Part shown: piece after piece, positions 49,097 through 57,286 of the stretch | Layout: each line of letters starts with the position of its first letter | How positions within the stretch are numbered: the first letter of the stretch is position 1 | Source of the DNA: JAAXXJ01 sp964412455 | GTDB lineage: Bacteria > Nitrospirota > UBA9217 | DNA: 64,000 bases | NCBI GenBank assembly: GCA_964412455.1 | Contig: CAYPOT010000002.1 | Location: 45,424-109,423, forward strand | Direction: 5' to 3' | Position numbers and translations under genes: made by a program | The notes under the pieces: generated by a model | The model's input: only the letters and a program-made list of their open reading frames with translations | Database searches by the model: none | Told to the model about the DNA's origin: nothing

Positions 49097-49882
49097 ATGA
49101 ACATCATTGTCTTAGTGAAGCAGGTCCCGGACGCCTCTGAAGTCAAGATCAACCGGGAGACAAATACTCTCATCCGGGACGGCGTTCCCAGCATCATCAA
49201 TCCTTATGACCGATACGCCATTGAAGAGGCGCTCCGGCTTCGCGAGAAGCACGGCGGCAAGGTGACCGCTATCACCATGGGGCCTCCCCAGGCCGTCGAA
49301 GCCCTGAAAGAATCAGTCTCCCTCGGCGTCGATGACGTCGTATTACTGTCGGACCGCGCCTTTGCCGGGGCTGATACCTGGGCGACCTCCTATGCGTTGT
49401 CCCAGGGGATCAGGAAGATCGGCGATTTTGACCTCGTGATCGCCGGCAAGCAGGCCATCGACGGGGACACGGCCCAGGTGGGGCCTGAGACAGCCGACAT
49501 GCTCGGCATTCCTTTCGTGGCATATATAAGGAAGATCGAGCAGGTCGCGGATGGGAAGATGGTGGCGGAGCGGCTCATGGACGAAGGCTACGACGTGGTC
49601 GAAACCTCCCTCCCCGCCCTCATCACCGTCGTGAAAGAGATCAACGAACCCCGGGTCCCGTCCCTCAAGGGTAAAATGAAGGCCAAAAGCCTCAAGGTCG
49701 CGGCCTGGTTGGCCGCTGACATCGGCTCCGATGAGAACAAGATCGGCCTGCGGGGCTCACCCACCCAGGTCGTCCGTATCTTCCCGCCTTCACCCCGCGG
49801 CCAGCGAGAGGTCCTCTCGGGCACCGTTGAGGAACAGGTCGCAACCCTGGCGAAGAAGCTGAAGGAACAATCGTTGATCTGA
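49097..49882 (+). CDS. etfB: Electron transfer flavoprotein beta subunit
   Basis: EtfB pairs with EtfA and carries electrons to or from acyl-CoA dehydrogenases. The 261 residues begin NIIVLVKQVPDASEVKINRE and contain the conserved NPYDRYAIEEALRL, VTAITMGPPQAVEALKESVS, AGADTWATSYALSQGI and GKQAIDGDTAQVGPETADML. The ADTWATSYALS loop, with this length, is common among ETFs that bind an additional FAD in bifurcating complexes. Together with the ferredoxin domain on EtfA this suggests, but does not prove, bifurcation. Confidence 0.95.
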   Translation: MNIIVLVKQVPDASEVKINRETNTLIRDGVPSIINPYDRYAIEEALRLREKHGGKVTAITMGPPQAVEALKESVSLGVDDVVLLSDRAFAGADTWATSYALSQGIRKIGDFDLVIAGKQAIDGDTAQVGPETADMLGIPFVAYIRKIEQVADGKMVAERLMDEGYDVVETSLPALITVVKEINEPRVPSLKGKMKAKSLKVAAWLAADIGSDENKIGLRGSPTQVVRIFPPSPRGQREVLSGTVEEQVATLAKKLKEQSLI

Positions 49883-49902
49883 TATCGACATTCTTCGAAT
49901 GT

Positions 49903-49995
49903 CGAGTTGGAAATTGAAGATTGGAAATTGAAAATTTCAAATCTGAATGCCGCCACTTTCCAATTTCCAATTTACACTTTCCATTTTGCAATTGA
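49903..49995. repeat. Word palindrome, family CAATTTCCAATTTTG
   Basis: GTTGGAAATTGAAGATTGGA and AATTGAAAATTTC face CTTTCCAATTTCCAATTTAC and CATTTTGCAATTG. It fills the etfB-etfA gap and stops just before the etfA ribosome-binding site. Confidence 0.8.
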
Positions 49996-50010
49996 TGTAA
50001 GGAGTGTTTC

Positions 50011-51201
50011 GTGAGCATTAAAGTCAATCCCGATACCTGCACCGGCTGCGAGACCTGCGTGCCGGTCTGTCCCTTCGGCGCCATCGAGATGCGCGAGGAC
50101 AAGGCATTCATCACCGAGGCCTGCACGCTGTGCGGCGCTTGCGTCGAGGCATGCGAGTTCAAGGCCATCGAGAAGGACGCCGAACCGGCCGTCCCCGCGA
50201 AGGATCTCTCGGCCTACAAGGGTGTGTGGGTCTTTGCCGAACAGCACAAGGGTGAGATCTCGAGCGTTTCGCTGGAACTCCTGGGAGAAGGCCGCAAGCT
50301 CGCCGACAAAAAGGGCTCCAAGCTCTCGGCCGTGTTCATCGGTTCCGGCATCAAGAACAAGGCAAGGGACCTTATCGCCCACGGCGCGGACATCGTGTAC
50401 GTCGCCGACGATCCGGCGCTCAAGGACTTTAACGACGATTCCTACGCGGCAGTCCTGACGATGCTCGCGACCCAGCACAAGCCCGAGATCATCCTGGCCG
50501 GCGCCACCGCCATCGGCCGGTCCTTCTTCCCCAAGGTCGCTTCGACATTGTACACCGGCCTCACCGCCGACTGCACGATGCTCGATATCGACACGGCCAC
50601 GGGCCATCTGCATCAGACCCGTCCCGCCTTCGGCGGTAACATCATGGCAACGATCGTCACTCCGAACCACCGCCCCCAGATGGCCACGGTTCGGCACAAG
50701 GTGATGAAACCGGCGCAGCGCGACGATTCCCGCACAGGTGAGATCGTCGAGGTGAAGTTCACCCAGGCCGGTGCTGTTCGCACGAAGGTCCTCAAGACCA
50801 TCGATGAGCTGACCGAGACCGTGAACATCTGCGAGGCCGACATCATCGTGGCGGGCGGCCGCGGGCTGGGCAGCCAGAAGAACTTCCTGCTGCTCGAAGA
50901 ACTGGCAAAAGTGCTCGGCGGGGCCGTCGCCGCGACGCGGGGCGCCGTGGACGAGGGATGGATCCCCTATTCACACCAGGTCGGCCAGACCGGCAAGACC
51001 GTCTGCCCGAAGCTCTACATCGCCGCAGGCATCTCCGGCGCCATCCAGCACGTGGCGGGCATGCAATCGTCGGAAACCATCATTGCCATCAACAAGGACC
51101 CCGACGCGCCCATCTTCAACGTGGCCACCTATGGCATCGTCGGCGATGTGACCGAAGTCCTTACGGCCATGATCAAGAAGTTCCGGGAGATACGGGGATG
51201 A
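50011..51201 (+). CDS. etfA: Electron transfer flavoprotein alpha subunit with N-terminal ferredoxin domain
   Basis: The start is a GTG at 50011 with TAAGGAG. The 396 residues begin with a two-cluster ferredoxin domain (CTGCETCVPVCPFGAI at 10-25 and CTLCGACVEACEFKAI at 41-56). The EtfA flavin-binding domains follow: VAGGRGLGSQKNFLLLEELA, GWIPYSHQVGQTGKTVCPKL and AAGISGAIQHVAGMQSSETI. The same fusion occurs in bifurcating lactate dehydrogenase and caffeyl-CoA reductase ETFs of acetogens. It likely lets ferredoxin exchange electrons with the acyl-CoA dehydrogenase encoded upstream. Confidence 0.95.
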   Translation: MSIKVNPDTCTGCETCVPVCPFGAIEMREDKAFITEACTLCGACVEACEFKAIEKDAEPAVPAKDLSAYKGVWVFAEQHKGEISSVSLELLGEGRKLADKKGSKLSAVFIGSGIKNKARDLIAHGADIVYVADDPALKDFNDDSYAAVLTMLATQHKPEIILAGATAIGRSFFPKVASTLYTGLTADCTMLDIDTATGHLHQTRPAFGGNIMATIVTPNHRPQMATVRHKVMKPAQRDDSRTGEIVEVKFTQAGAVRTKVLKTIDELTETVNICEADIIVAGGRGLGSQKNFLLLEELAKVLGGAVAATRGAVDEGWIPYSHQVGQTGKTVCPKLYIAAGISGAIQHVAGMQSSETIIAINKDPDAPIFNVATYGIVGDVTEVLTAMIKKFREIRG

Positions 51202-51204
51202 TGA

Positions 51205-51320
51205 TCCTTCGCTCGTCGGCAACGAGGCCCGTAACGGTAATCGTTCATGGGCTGCGTCAGAGGACGGACGACGTAACCGAGCGACGAAACGGGCTTCGTG
51301 ACCGTAACCGTTAGACGTTG
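51205..51320. repeat. Inverted repeat, family CGGTTACGARGCCCGT
   Basis: GGCAACGAGGCCCGTAACGG on the left, ACGGGCTTCGTGACCGTAAC followed by CG on the right. The core has TCGTTCATGGGC, recalling the CGTTCAT at the S23 start (34784-34790). It lies between etfA and fabD. Confidence 0.8.
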
Positions 51321-51381
51321 ACGGACTTGATGAAGCATGCATCGCCGCCGCTCAATGTCATACGAACATCAGGAGTTTACC

Positions 51382-52314
51382 TTGAAAATTGCATTCATCT
51401 TTCCCGGCCAGGGTTCACAATACGTCGGCATGGCCAAAGAATTCATCGAAACGTTCCCTGAGTCCAAAGAGGTGTTCGACATCGCCGGCGCCGCTCTGGG
51501 ATTCGACGTCGCGCAGCTCTGCATGCATGGGCCGTCGGAGACGCTGAACAAAACGGAGAACACCCAGCCGGCCATCCTCGCGGCAAGCATTGCGGTCCTC
51601 CGCGCCCTGGAACGCCGCGGTCTCTCCGCTGACGCTGCCGCCGGCCACAGCCTCGGGGAGTACACGGCGATCACTGCGGCAGGCGGATTCGAACTGAAGG
51701 ACGCCCTATCGCTCGTACAGAAGCGCGGCAGGTACATGCAGGAGGCAATGCCCGAAGGTGCGGGACTCATGGCCGCAATTCTCGGCATGGACCGGGACGC
51801 CCTAGAAAAAACTTGCCTTGACGCGGCCAAAAATGGTATAGTTGCCCCTGCAAATTACAACTCGCCCGGCCAGATCGTCATTGCAGGCGAGAAAAAGGCC
51901 GTGGAAAATGCCATGGAACTGGCAAAGGCCGCGGGCGCGAAAAAAGTCGTGCCGCTCATGGTAAGTGTACCGTCCCATTGCTCCTTGATGAAACAGGCGG
52001 GTGAACGCCTTGCCCTGGAGTTGGACAAAATAACCATCAGCGATCTTCGCATCCCCATCGTGAACAACGCCGATGCGAAGTTCATCGGAACCGCAGCGGA
52101 GCTCAAACCGTCTCTCGTGAGACAGATCAGTTCCCCACTCTACTGGGAAGACTCGATCAACCGCCTGACGGCCGATGGCTTTGACACCTTTATCGAGATC
52201 GGGCCCGGCAAGGTCCTCTCAGGACTCGTGAAGCGCATTGCCAAGGACGCAAAGGTCCTGAACGTGGAAGACCAGAAGAGCATGGGCGAGACGCTGCAGG
52301 CCCTGGGATTGTAA
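51382..52314 (+). CDS. fabD: Malonyl-CoA:ACP transacylase
   Basis: FabD loads malonyl groups onto ACP. The start is a TTG at 51382 with AGGAG six bases upstream, giving KIAFIFPGQGSQYVGMAKEF and 310 residues, the normal length; ATGs further upstream lack a site. The catalytic Ser is in AAGHSLGEYTAITAAG, the Arg in VQKRGRYMQEA and the His in VSVPSHCSLMKQAG. It starts the second half of the fatty-acid cluster. Confidence 0.96.
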   Translation: MKIAFIFPGQGSQYVGMAKEFIETFPESKEVFDIAGAALGFDVAQLCMHGPSETLNKTENTQPAILAASIAVLRALERRGLSADAAAGHSLGEYTAITAAGGFELKDALSLVQKRGRYMQEAMPEGAGLMAAILGMDRDALEKTCLDAAKNGIVAPANYNSPGQIVIAGEKKAVENAMELAKAAGAKKVVPLMVSVPSHCSLMKQAGERLALELDKITISDLRIPIVNNADAKFIGTAAELKPSLVRQISSPLYWEDSINRLTADGFDTFIEIGPGKVLSGLVKRIAKDAKVLNVEDQKSMGETLQALGL

Positions 52315-52317
52315 ACG

Positions 52318-52406
52318 GGAGAAGGTAGGAACGTAAGAAGGTAAGAAGTTGAGCGCGGGAGCAGTCTCTCCACCTACCTTCCTACCCTCTTACCTTCATA
52401 CCTTCG
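52318..52406. repeat. Word palindrome, family AGGTAGGAAGGTAAGA
   Basis: GAAGGTAGGAACGTAAGAAG and GTAAGAAG on the left, CCTACCTTCCTACCCTCTTA and CCTTCATACCTTC on the right. It is the same family as 58316-58404. Confidence 0.85.
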
Positions 52407-52441
52407 GATAGATAGACCAAGAGAGTGGAGCAAAGTCACTC

Positions 52442-53182
52442 ATGTCACTTAGTGGGAAAATAGCTTTAGTAACCGGCGCAGCGCAGGGCATCGGCAGGGA
52501 CATCGCCTTGGGCCTTGCAAAGGACGGCGCCGATGTGGCCATCTGTGATGTGAACCTCGAGGCGGCCCAGAAGACCGCAGGCGACATTGAGGCGATGGGC
52601 AGAAAGTCCCTGGCCCTCAAGGCAAATGTCGCGTCGTCCGCCGACGTGACGGCCATGATCGACCAGGTCGTTGAGAAGTTCAGCAGGATCGACATCCTCG
52701 TGAACAACGCCGGCATTACCCGGGACGGCCTGATCCTCCGTATGAAAGACGAGGACTGGGACCTGGTGCTGTCCATCAACCTGAAGGGCGCGTTCCTGTG
52801 CACCAAGACCGCGCTCAAGTACATGACGAAACAGCGCTCAGGCACGATCATCAATATCGCGTCCATCGTGGGCGCCATGGGCAACGCCGGCCAGGCCAAT
52901 TATGTCGCATCCAAGGCCGGGCTCATCGGCCTCACCAAGACCATCGCCCGGGAATACTCCAACCGGAATGTCACGGCAAATGCCGTTGCACCGGGATTCA
53001 TCGACACCGCCATGACCCAGGCGCTTTCCGAGCAGGTACGGGCTGACCTGGCGAAGCAGATACCCCTGGGGAGACTCGGTTCGTCCGAGGACGTGGCGAA
53101 CGCTGTCCGGTTCCTGGCATCGCCGGCCGCCGCCTACATCACCGGCCAGGTGATCCATGTGAACGGCGGCATGTACATGTAA
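52442..53182 (+). CDS. fabG: 3-oxoacyl-ACP reductase
   Basis: This NADPH-dependent short-chain dehydrogenase performs the first reduction of the fatty-acid cycle. The 246 residues have the cofactor motif VTGAAQGIGRDIALGLAKDG, NNAG in ILVNNAGITRDGLIL, the catalytic Ser in INIASIVGAMGN and the Tyr-Lys pair in NYVASKAGLIGLTK. It lies between fabD and acpP, a standard order. Confidence 0.97.
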   Translation: MSLSGKIALVTGAAQGIGRDIALGLAKDGADVAICDVNLEAAQKTAGDIEAMGRKSLALKANVASSADVTAMIDQVVEKFSRIDILVNNAGITRDGLILRMKDEDWDLVLSINLKGAFLCTKTALKYMTKQRSGTIINIASIVGAMGNAGQANYVASKAGLIGLTKTIAREYSNRNVTANAVAPGFIDTAMTQALSEQVRADLAKQIPLGRLGSSEDVANAVRFLASPAAAYITGQVIHVNGGMYM

Positions 53183-53260
53183 TTATACAATTCAAGATTC
53201 AATATTCAAAATTCACGAAAGAAACGATTTCTGCAAGCACACAATCGGAGGAGGTGGACT

Positions 53261-53497
53261 ATGGCTGATGTAGAAGCAAAAGTGAAAAAGATCATATCCG
53301 AGCAGCTCGGGGTACCCGAGAGCGATGTGAAGCCCGAGGCTTCCTTCGTCAACGACCTTGGAGCGGATTCCCTGGACACGGTGGAATTGGTGATGGCCCT
53401 CGAGGAGGAATTCAGCGTCGAGATTCCCGATGAAGACGCCGAGAAGATCGCGACGGTCCAGAACGCCATCGATTACGTCAAGGCAAAGGCAAAATAA
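53261..53497 (+). CDS. acpP: Acyl carrier protein
   Basis: This 78-residue acidic carrier takes phosphopantetheine on the Ser of GADSLDTVELVMALEEEF, the perfect family motif, near residue 38. GGAGGTGG precedes the ATG. Flanked by fabG and fabF. Confidence 0.99.
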   Translation: MADVEAKVKKIISEQLGVPESDVKPEASFVNDLGADSLDTVELVMALEEEFSVEIPDEDAEKIATVQNAIDYVKAKAK

Positions 53498-53613
53498 CGG
53501 CGAAGCTTTTTTTCGCTGTTGGTTCAGCACGTTTCGAAAGCCAGAAAGCCGCTCCCCTGTCCGGTGAGGAGGGTTTTTTGGCTTTTCGGATTTTATAAGC
53601 AGGAGGTGCTTCA

Positions 53614-54855
53614 TTGAATCGCAGAGTCGTGGTCACCGGCGTCGGTATGATCACCCCCGTCGGATTGGATACTGAAACAAGCTGGGAAGGTTTGACCGCC
53701 GGCAGGAGCGGCATCGGACCCATCACCCAGTTCGATGACAAGGAAATTCCCACCCAGATCGCGGGCGAGGTCAAAGGCTTCGACGCGGCCAGGTACATCG
53801 AGCCGAAAGAGATCAAGAAGATGGACCGGTTCATCCACCTGGCCATCGCCGCCAGCCAGCTGGCAATGGACAGCGCCCGGCTTCCGATCACGCCCGGGAA
53901 CGCCGAGCGCGTCGGCGTCATTGCCGGAGCGGGCATCGGCGGCCTCCCTGCCATAGAGCGGGCCTACGAGGCCTACAGGGAAAAAGGGTACCGGAGGATC
54001 ACGCCCTTTTTTATTCCCATGTCGATCATCAATGAGATGGCCGGCCACATCTCCATGCGTTTTGGCGCCAAGGGACCGAACGTCAGCGTGGTCACTGCAT
54101 GCGCCACGGGTACGCACTCCATCGGCGACGCGTACAAGATCATCCAGCGCGGCGACGCCGATGCCATGTTCGCGGGCGGCGCGGAATCCTGCATCTGCCC
54201 GCTGGGTGTGGGCGGCTTCAACGCCATGAAGGCGCTCTCAACCCGGAACAGCGAGCCCGGGCGCGCGAGCCGCCCCTTTGACGCGGAACGCGACGGCTTC
54301 GTCATAGGCGAGGGCGCGGGAATCGTCGTCCTGGAGGAGCTGGAATCCGCGCGTACGCGCGGCGCGGCCATTCTGGCCGAGGTCATCGGCTACGGCCTTT
54401 CGGGGGACGCGTATCACATCACCTCCCCGGCGCCGAACGGCGAAGGCGCGGCCCGATGCATGAACATGGCCATCAAGAGCGCGGGCATCTCTCCCGCCGA
54501 GGTGGGCTACATCAACGCCCACGGCACGTCGACCAAGTATGGCGACGAGCTTGAGACCATGGCCATCAAGACCGTATTCGGCGACTATGCCCGCAAGGTC
54601 CCGGTCAGCTCCACGAAATCCATGATCGGACACCTCCTGGGCGCGGCCGGCGGCGTCGAGGCGGTCATCAGCATCCTCGCGCTGGTGCACGGCATCCTGC
54701 CGCCGACGATCAACCTCGAGAACCCGGACCCGGAATGCGACCTCGACTACATCCCCAACACGGCGCGGAAAACACCGGTAGAGATCGCCATGTCGAACTC
54801 CTTCGGGTTCGGCGGCACCAATGCCACCCTCATCTTCAAAAAATACCGGTCATAA
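53614..54855 (+). CDS. fabF: 3-oxoacyl-ACP synthase II
   Basis: FabF is the elongating condensing enzyme. The start is a TTG at 53614 with AGGAGG seven bases upstream. The 413 residues have the catalytic Cys in SVVTACATGTHSIGDA, His in YINAHGTSTKYGDELE and His in STKSMIGHLLGAAGG, plus the C-terminal SNSFGFGGTNATLIF. Its stop is one base from the rnc start. Confidence 0.98.
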   Translation: MNRRVVVTGVGMITPVGLDTETSWEGLTAGRSGIGPITQFDDKEIPTQIAGEVKGFDAARYIEPKEIKKMDRFIHLAIAASQLAMDSARLPITPGNAERVGVIAGAGIGGLPAIERAYEAYREKGYRRITPFFIPMSIINEMAGHISMRFGAKGPNVSVVTACATGTHSIGDAYKIIQRGDADAMFAGGAESCICPLGVGGFNAMKALSTRNSEPGRASRPFDAERDGFVIGEGAGIVVLEELESARTRGAAILAEVIGYGLSGDAYHITSPAPNGEGAARCMNMAIKSAGISPAEVGYINAHGTSTKYGDELETMAIKTVFGDYARKVPVSSTKSMIGHLLGAAGGVEAVISILALVHGILPPTINLENPDPECDLDYIPNTARKTPVEIAMSNSFGFGGTNATLIFKKYRS

Positions 54856-54856
54856 C

Positions 54857-55561
54857 ATGCGGCCTGCCCCGGAGCTCCAGCAGTGTATCGGCTACACGTT
54901 CAGAAAGGCCGAACTGCTGGAGCGCGCGCTCACCCACAGGTCCTACGCGAACGAGAACCGCTTATCCGGGCACAATGAAAGGATGGAGTTCCTGGGGGAC
55001 TCTGTCCTGAACCTCGTCGTGAGCGAGCAGTTGATGAACGCCCTTCCCGGCTCCTCCGAGGGGGATCTTTCCCGCATCCGCGCCGCCGTGGTAAGCGAGC
55101 CGTCCCTTGCTGCCGTGGCACGACAGATCGGCCTCGGCGAATACCTGCTTCTGGGAAGGGGCGAAGAGCAGACCGGCGGACGGGACAAGGACTCTCTCCT
55201 CGCGGACAGCCTCGAAGCCCTCGTCGCATCACTCTATCTTGACGGCGGCGTCGGGCACGCCGGAGAATTCATCACCCGGTTCTTCGATGACACGATCCGG
55301 AAGGCCCAGACCGCCGGCGGAACGTCTGATTATAAAACGGAGGTCCAGGAGCTCTGCCAGGAACGGCTCAAGACCCTTCCGGATTATGCGGTCGTATCCG
55401 AATCCGGGCCCGACCACCAGAAGCAGTTCGAGATCGAGCTTTCCGTCAGGAGCGAGGTCTACGGACACGGGACCGGCAGGAGCAAAAAAGAAGCCGAGCA
55501 GAAAGCGGCGAAGGAAGCACTGGGTAAACTGCGGCAGCAGACAGCAGACGGTAAACAGTAA
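54857..55561 (+). CDS. rnc: Ribonuclease III
   Basis: RNase III cuts double-stranded RNA in rRNA and mRNA processing. The start is the ATG at 54857, one base after fabF; the frame is open upstream inside fabF. The 234 residues have the signature ERMEFLGDSVLNLVVSE, the second acid pair in DSLLADSLEALVASLYLDGG and a C-terminal dsRNA-binding domain (KTEVQELCQERLKTLPDYAV, GTGRSKKEAEQKAAKEAL). The last residues, QQTADGKQ, come from a word repeat. Confidence 0.97.
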   Translation: MRPAPELQQCIGYTFRKAELLERALTHRSYANENRLSGHNERMEFLGDSVLNLVVSEQLMNALPGSSEGDLSRIRAAVVSEPSLAAVARQIGLGEYLLLGRGEEQTGGRDKDSLLADSLEALVASLYLDGGVGHAGEFITRFFDDTIRKAQTAGGTSDYKTEVQELCQERLKTLPDYAVVSESGPDHQKQFEIELSVRSEVYGHGTGRSKKEAEQKAAKEALGKLRQQTADGKQ

Positions 55562-55628
55562 ACAGGGCTGATATTTTCTACCTGTCTTTCCCTTTATGCT
55601 GTCTACCGTTTACTGTTTACGGTTTCAC
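55541..55628. repeat. Word palindrome, family CAGACGGTAAACAGTAAAC
   Basis: AGACAGCAGACGGTAAACAG and TAAACAGGG on the left, CTGTCTACCGTTTACTGTTT and ACGGTTT on the right. It begins inside the rnc gene end. Confidence 0.85.
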
Positions 55629-55633
55629 TATCC

Positions 55634-56656
55634 ATGATCATCCCCTTCTTCATCACCCACGCAGGCTGTCCGCACCAGTGCGTATTCTGCAACCAGAAGA
55701 ACATCACCGGAACAAACGAACCGCCTGAGGCTTCATCCATCCACCCTTCGATCAGCCGATACCTCGAAGCGCGCCGGGATAGCGAAGCGGTCCAGGTCGC
55801 GTTCTACGGTGGGAGCTTCACCGCACTGCCCCTGGCGGCGCAAAAAGAGTATTTAGAAGCGGTCCGGCCCTTCATCGACTCCGGCCTGGTCGAGAGCATC
55901 CGCCTCTCAACCAGGCCGGACGGCATTTCCACGGAGGTCCTCGCGCTCCTGAAACGCTGCCATGTCACGACGGTAGAGCTTGGCGTCCAATCCATGGACG
56001 ACGATGTGCTGGCTCGTTCGGGACGGGGGCACACATCCGCTGATACCCTTGCGGCCTTCAGCCTGCTCCGCGCGCAGAACTTCACCGTCGGTCTTCAGCT
56101 CATGCCCGGCCTTCCCGGCGATACACCGGAAACGTTCCAGGAAACAGTAACGCAGGTCGTCGCACTCAAGCCTGACTTCGTCCGGATATACCCTGCTCTC
56201 GTGATCAAGGAAACCCCCCTCGCCGAACTTTATCGCACCGGCAAATATGCTCCTCTGTCCCTCGATGACGCCGTACTGCTGTGCCATAAAGCCGTGGTCC
56301 GGTTCGAACAGGCAGGCATCGAGGTCATCCGTGTCGGACTCCAGCCGACCGCGGAACTGGAACGTCCCGGCACGGTCATCGCCGGACCCTGGCATCCGGC
56401 ATTCCGGCAGCTTGTTGATTCCTCACGGTTCCTGGAAAAGATGTGCGCGCTCCTTTCCGCAGGCGAGCAGGCCCGCACAGTCACTTTTTTCGTGAATCCC
56501 GCTGATCTCTCTTCCGCCATCGGCCAGAAACGCCGGAACATCCATTCGATCAGGGACCGGTACGGCATGGACGCGAAGATCATGGCAAACCCCGCCGTTC
56601 CAAGAGGAGCGGTCGGGAAAAACCCCTCTTGCAACGTGAGGAAAGTTGAGCTATAG
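55634..56656 (+). CDS. Elp3-like radical SAM protein
   Basis: The 340-residue protein has the cluster motif CPHQCVFCNQ (C-x3-C-x2-C, near residue 12). The radical SAM TIM barrel carries YGGSFTALPLAAQKEYL, IRLSTRPDGIS, VELGVQSMDDDVLARSGRGH and GLQLMPGLPGDTPETF. These features are Elp3-like, but the acetyltransferase domain of Elp3 is absent. The substrate is unknown; short Elp3-like proteins of this type are often found next to rnc. The end of the gene contains the promoter of the next gene. Confidence 0.9.
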   Translation: MIIPFFITHAGCPHQCVFCNQKNITGTNEPPEASSIHPSISRYLEARRDSEAVQVAFYGGSFTALPLAAQKEYLEAVRPFIDSGLVESIRLSTRPDGISTEVLALLKRCHVTTVELGVQSMDDDVLARSGRGHTSADTLAAFSLLRAQNFTVGLQLMPGLPGDTPETFQETVTQVVALKPDFVRIYPALVIKETPLAELYRTGKYAPLSLDDAVLLCHKAVVRFEQAGIEVIRVGLQPTAELERPGTVIAGPWHPAFRQLVDSSRFLEKMCALLSAGEQARTVTFFVNPADLSSAIGQKRRNIHSIRDRYGMDAKIMANPAVPRGAVGKNPSCNVRKVEL

Positions 56657-56657
56657 T
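56629..56657 (+). promoter_or_regulatory. Promoter inside the radical SAM gene end, +1 at next ATG
   Basis: TTGCAA (56629-56634), 17 bases, TATAGT (56652-56657), six bases, ATG (56664). No ribosome-binding site fits, so a leaderless transcript is predicted. Confidence 0.65.
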
Positions 56658-56663
56658 ACGGCC

Positions 56664-57131
56664 ATGATACGCGCATTCATCATCTCGCTGTTCCTGAGCG
56701 CCTTGCTTGCAGTGACCTCCTCTGCCGGTGAGATCAAGGAGATCGAACTTACCGACGGCAGCGTCATCACGGGCGAGGTCCTGTCGCTCAACAGCGGCGT
56801 CTATACCATCAAAACAAGTTCCCTGGGCACGCTCAAGATCGATGATGCGAAGGTTCGGACCATCCGTTCGCAAAGCACATCATTATCCCGGCCTTCCGGC
56901 CAGAGCAGCGAAGCAGGGTCCCTCCAGGACAAGATGATGAGCGACCAGGAGGTAATGGGTATGATCCAGTCGCTCAAAGATGATCCAGAGTTCACGAAGA
57001 TCCTCGAAGACCCGGAGATCATGAACGCCATGAGCTCGGGCGATACGGCCGCCCTCATGGCCAATCCCAAGTTTCTCCAGCTCCTGCACAATCCCACCGT
57101 ACGCGACATTCAGCAGAAAATGACGAAATAA
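56664..57131 (+). CDS. Secreted protein of unknown function
   Basis: The 155-residue product has a signal peptide (RAFIISLFLSALLAVTSSAG). A small beta-rich segment follows, IKEIELTDGSVITGEVLSLN to GTLKIDDAKVRTI, which resembles an Sm-like or SH3-like fold. A helical C-terminal half contains STI1/heat-shock-chaperone-like DP repeats (EFTKILEDPEIMNAMSSG, LMANPKFLQLLHNPTVRD). The arrangement suggests a periplasmic adaptor; this is a guess from composition. It has its own leaderless-type promoter. Confidence 0.7.
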   Translation: MIRAFIISLFLSALLAVTSSAGEIKEIELTDGSVITGEVLSLNSGVYTIKTSSLGTLKIDDAKVRTIRSQSTSLSRPSGQSSEAGSLQDKMMSDQEVMGMIQSLKDDPEFTKILEDPEIMNAMSSGDTAALMANPKFLQLLHNPTVRDIQQKMTK

Positions 57132-57178
57132 GCCTTCCCACCCGGCATCCCACTTCTTCCTGTCTCAGCGAAAACCTG

Positions 57179-57207
57179 TTGACATTCCGAGGGGTTACAG
57201 GTAGTAT
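57179..57207 (+). promoter_or_regulatory. Promoter of purM
   Basis: TTGACA (57179-57184), 17 bases, TAGTAT (57202-57207), about 80 bases before the ATG. Confidence 0.65.
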
Positions 57208-57286
57208 CGAACCGATTTTGGCAGGAAACATCGAGCCAGGACTATATGATTATTCGCATATGAATTCAATTAGTTAGGGGATAACT

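Noticed and set aside
52318..52406. CRISPR-like array
   Set aside because: The repeated words are short, degenerate and contiguous without spacers, and they are answered by complementary words; no cas genes are present.
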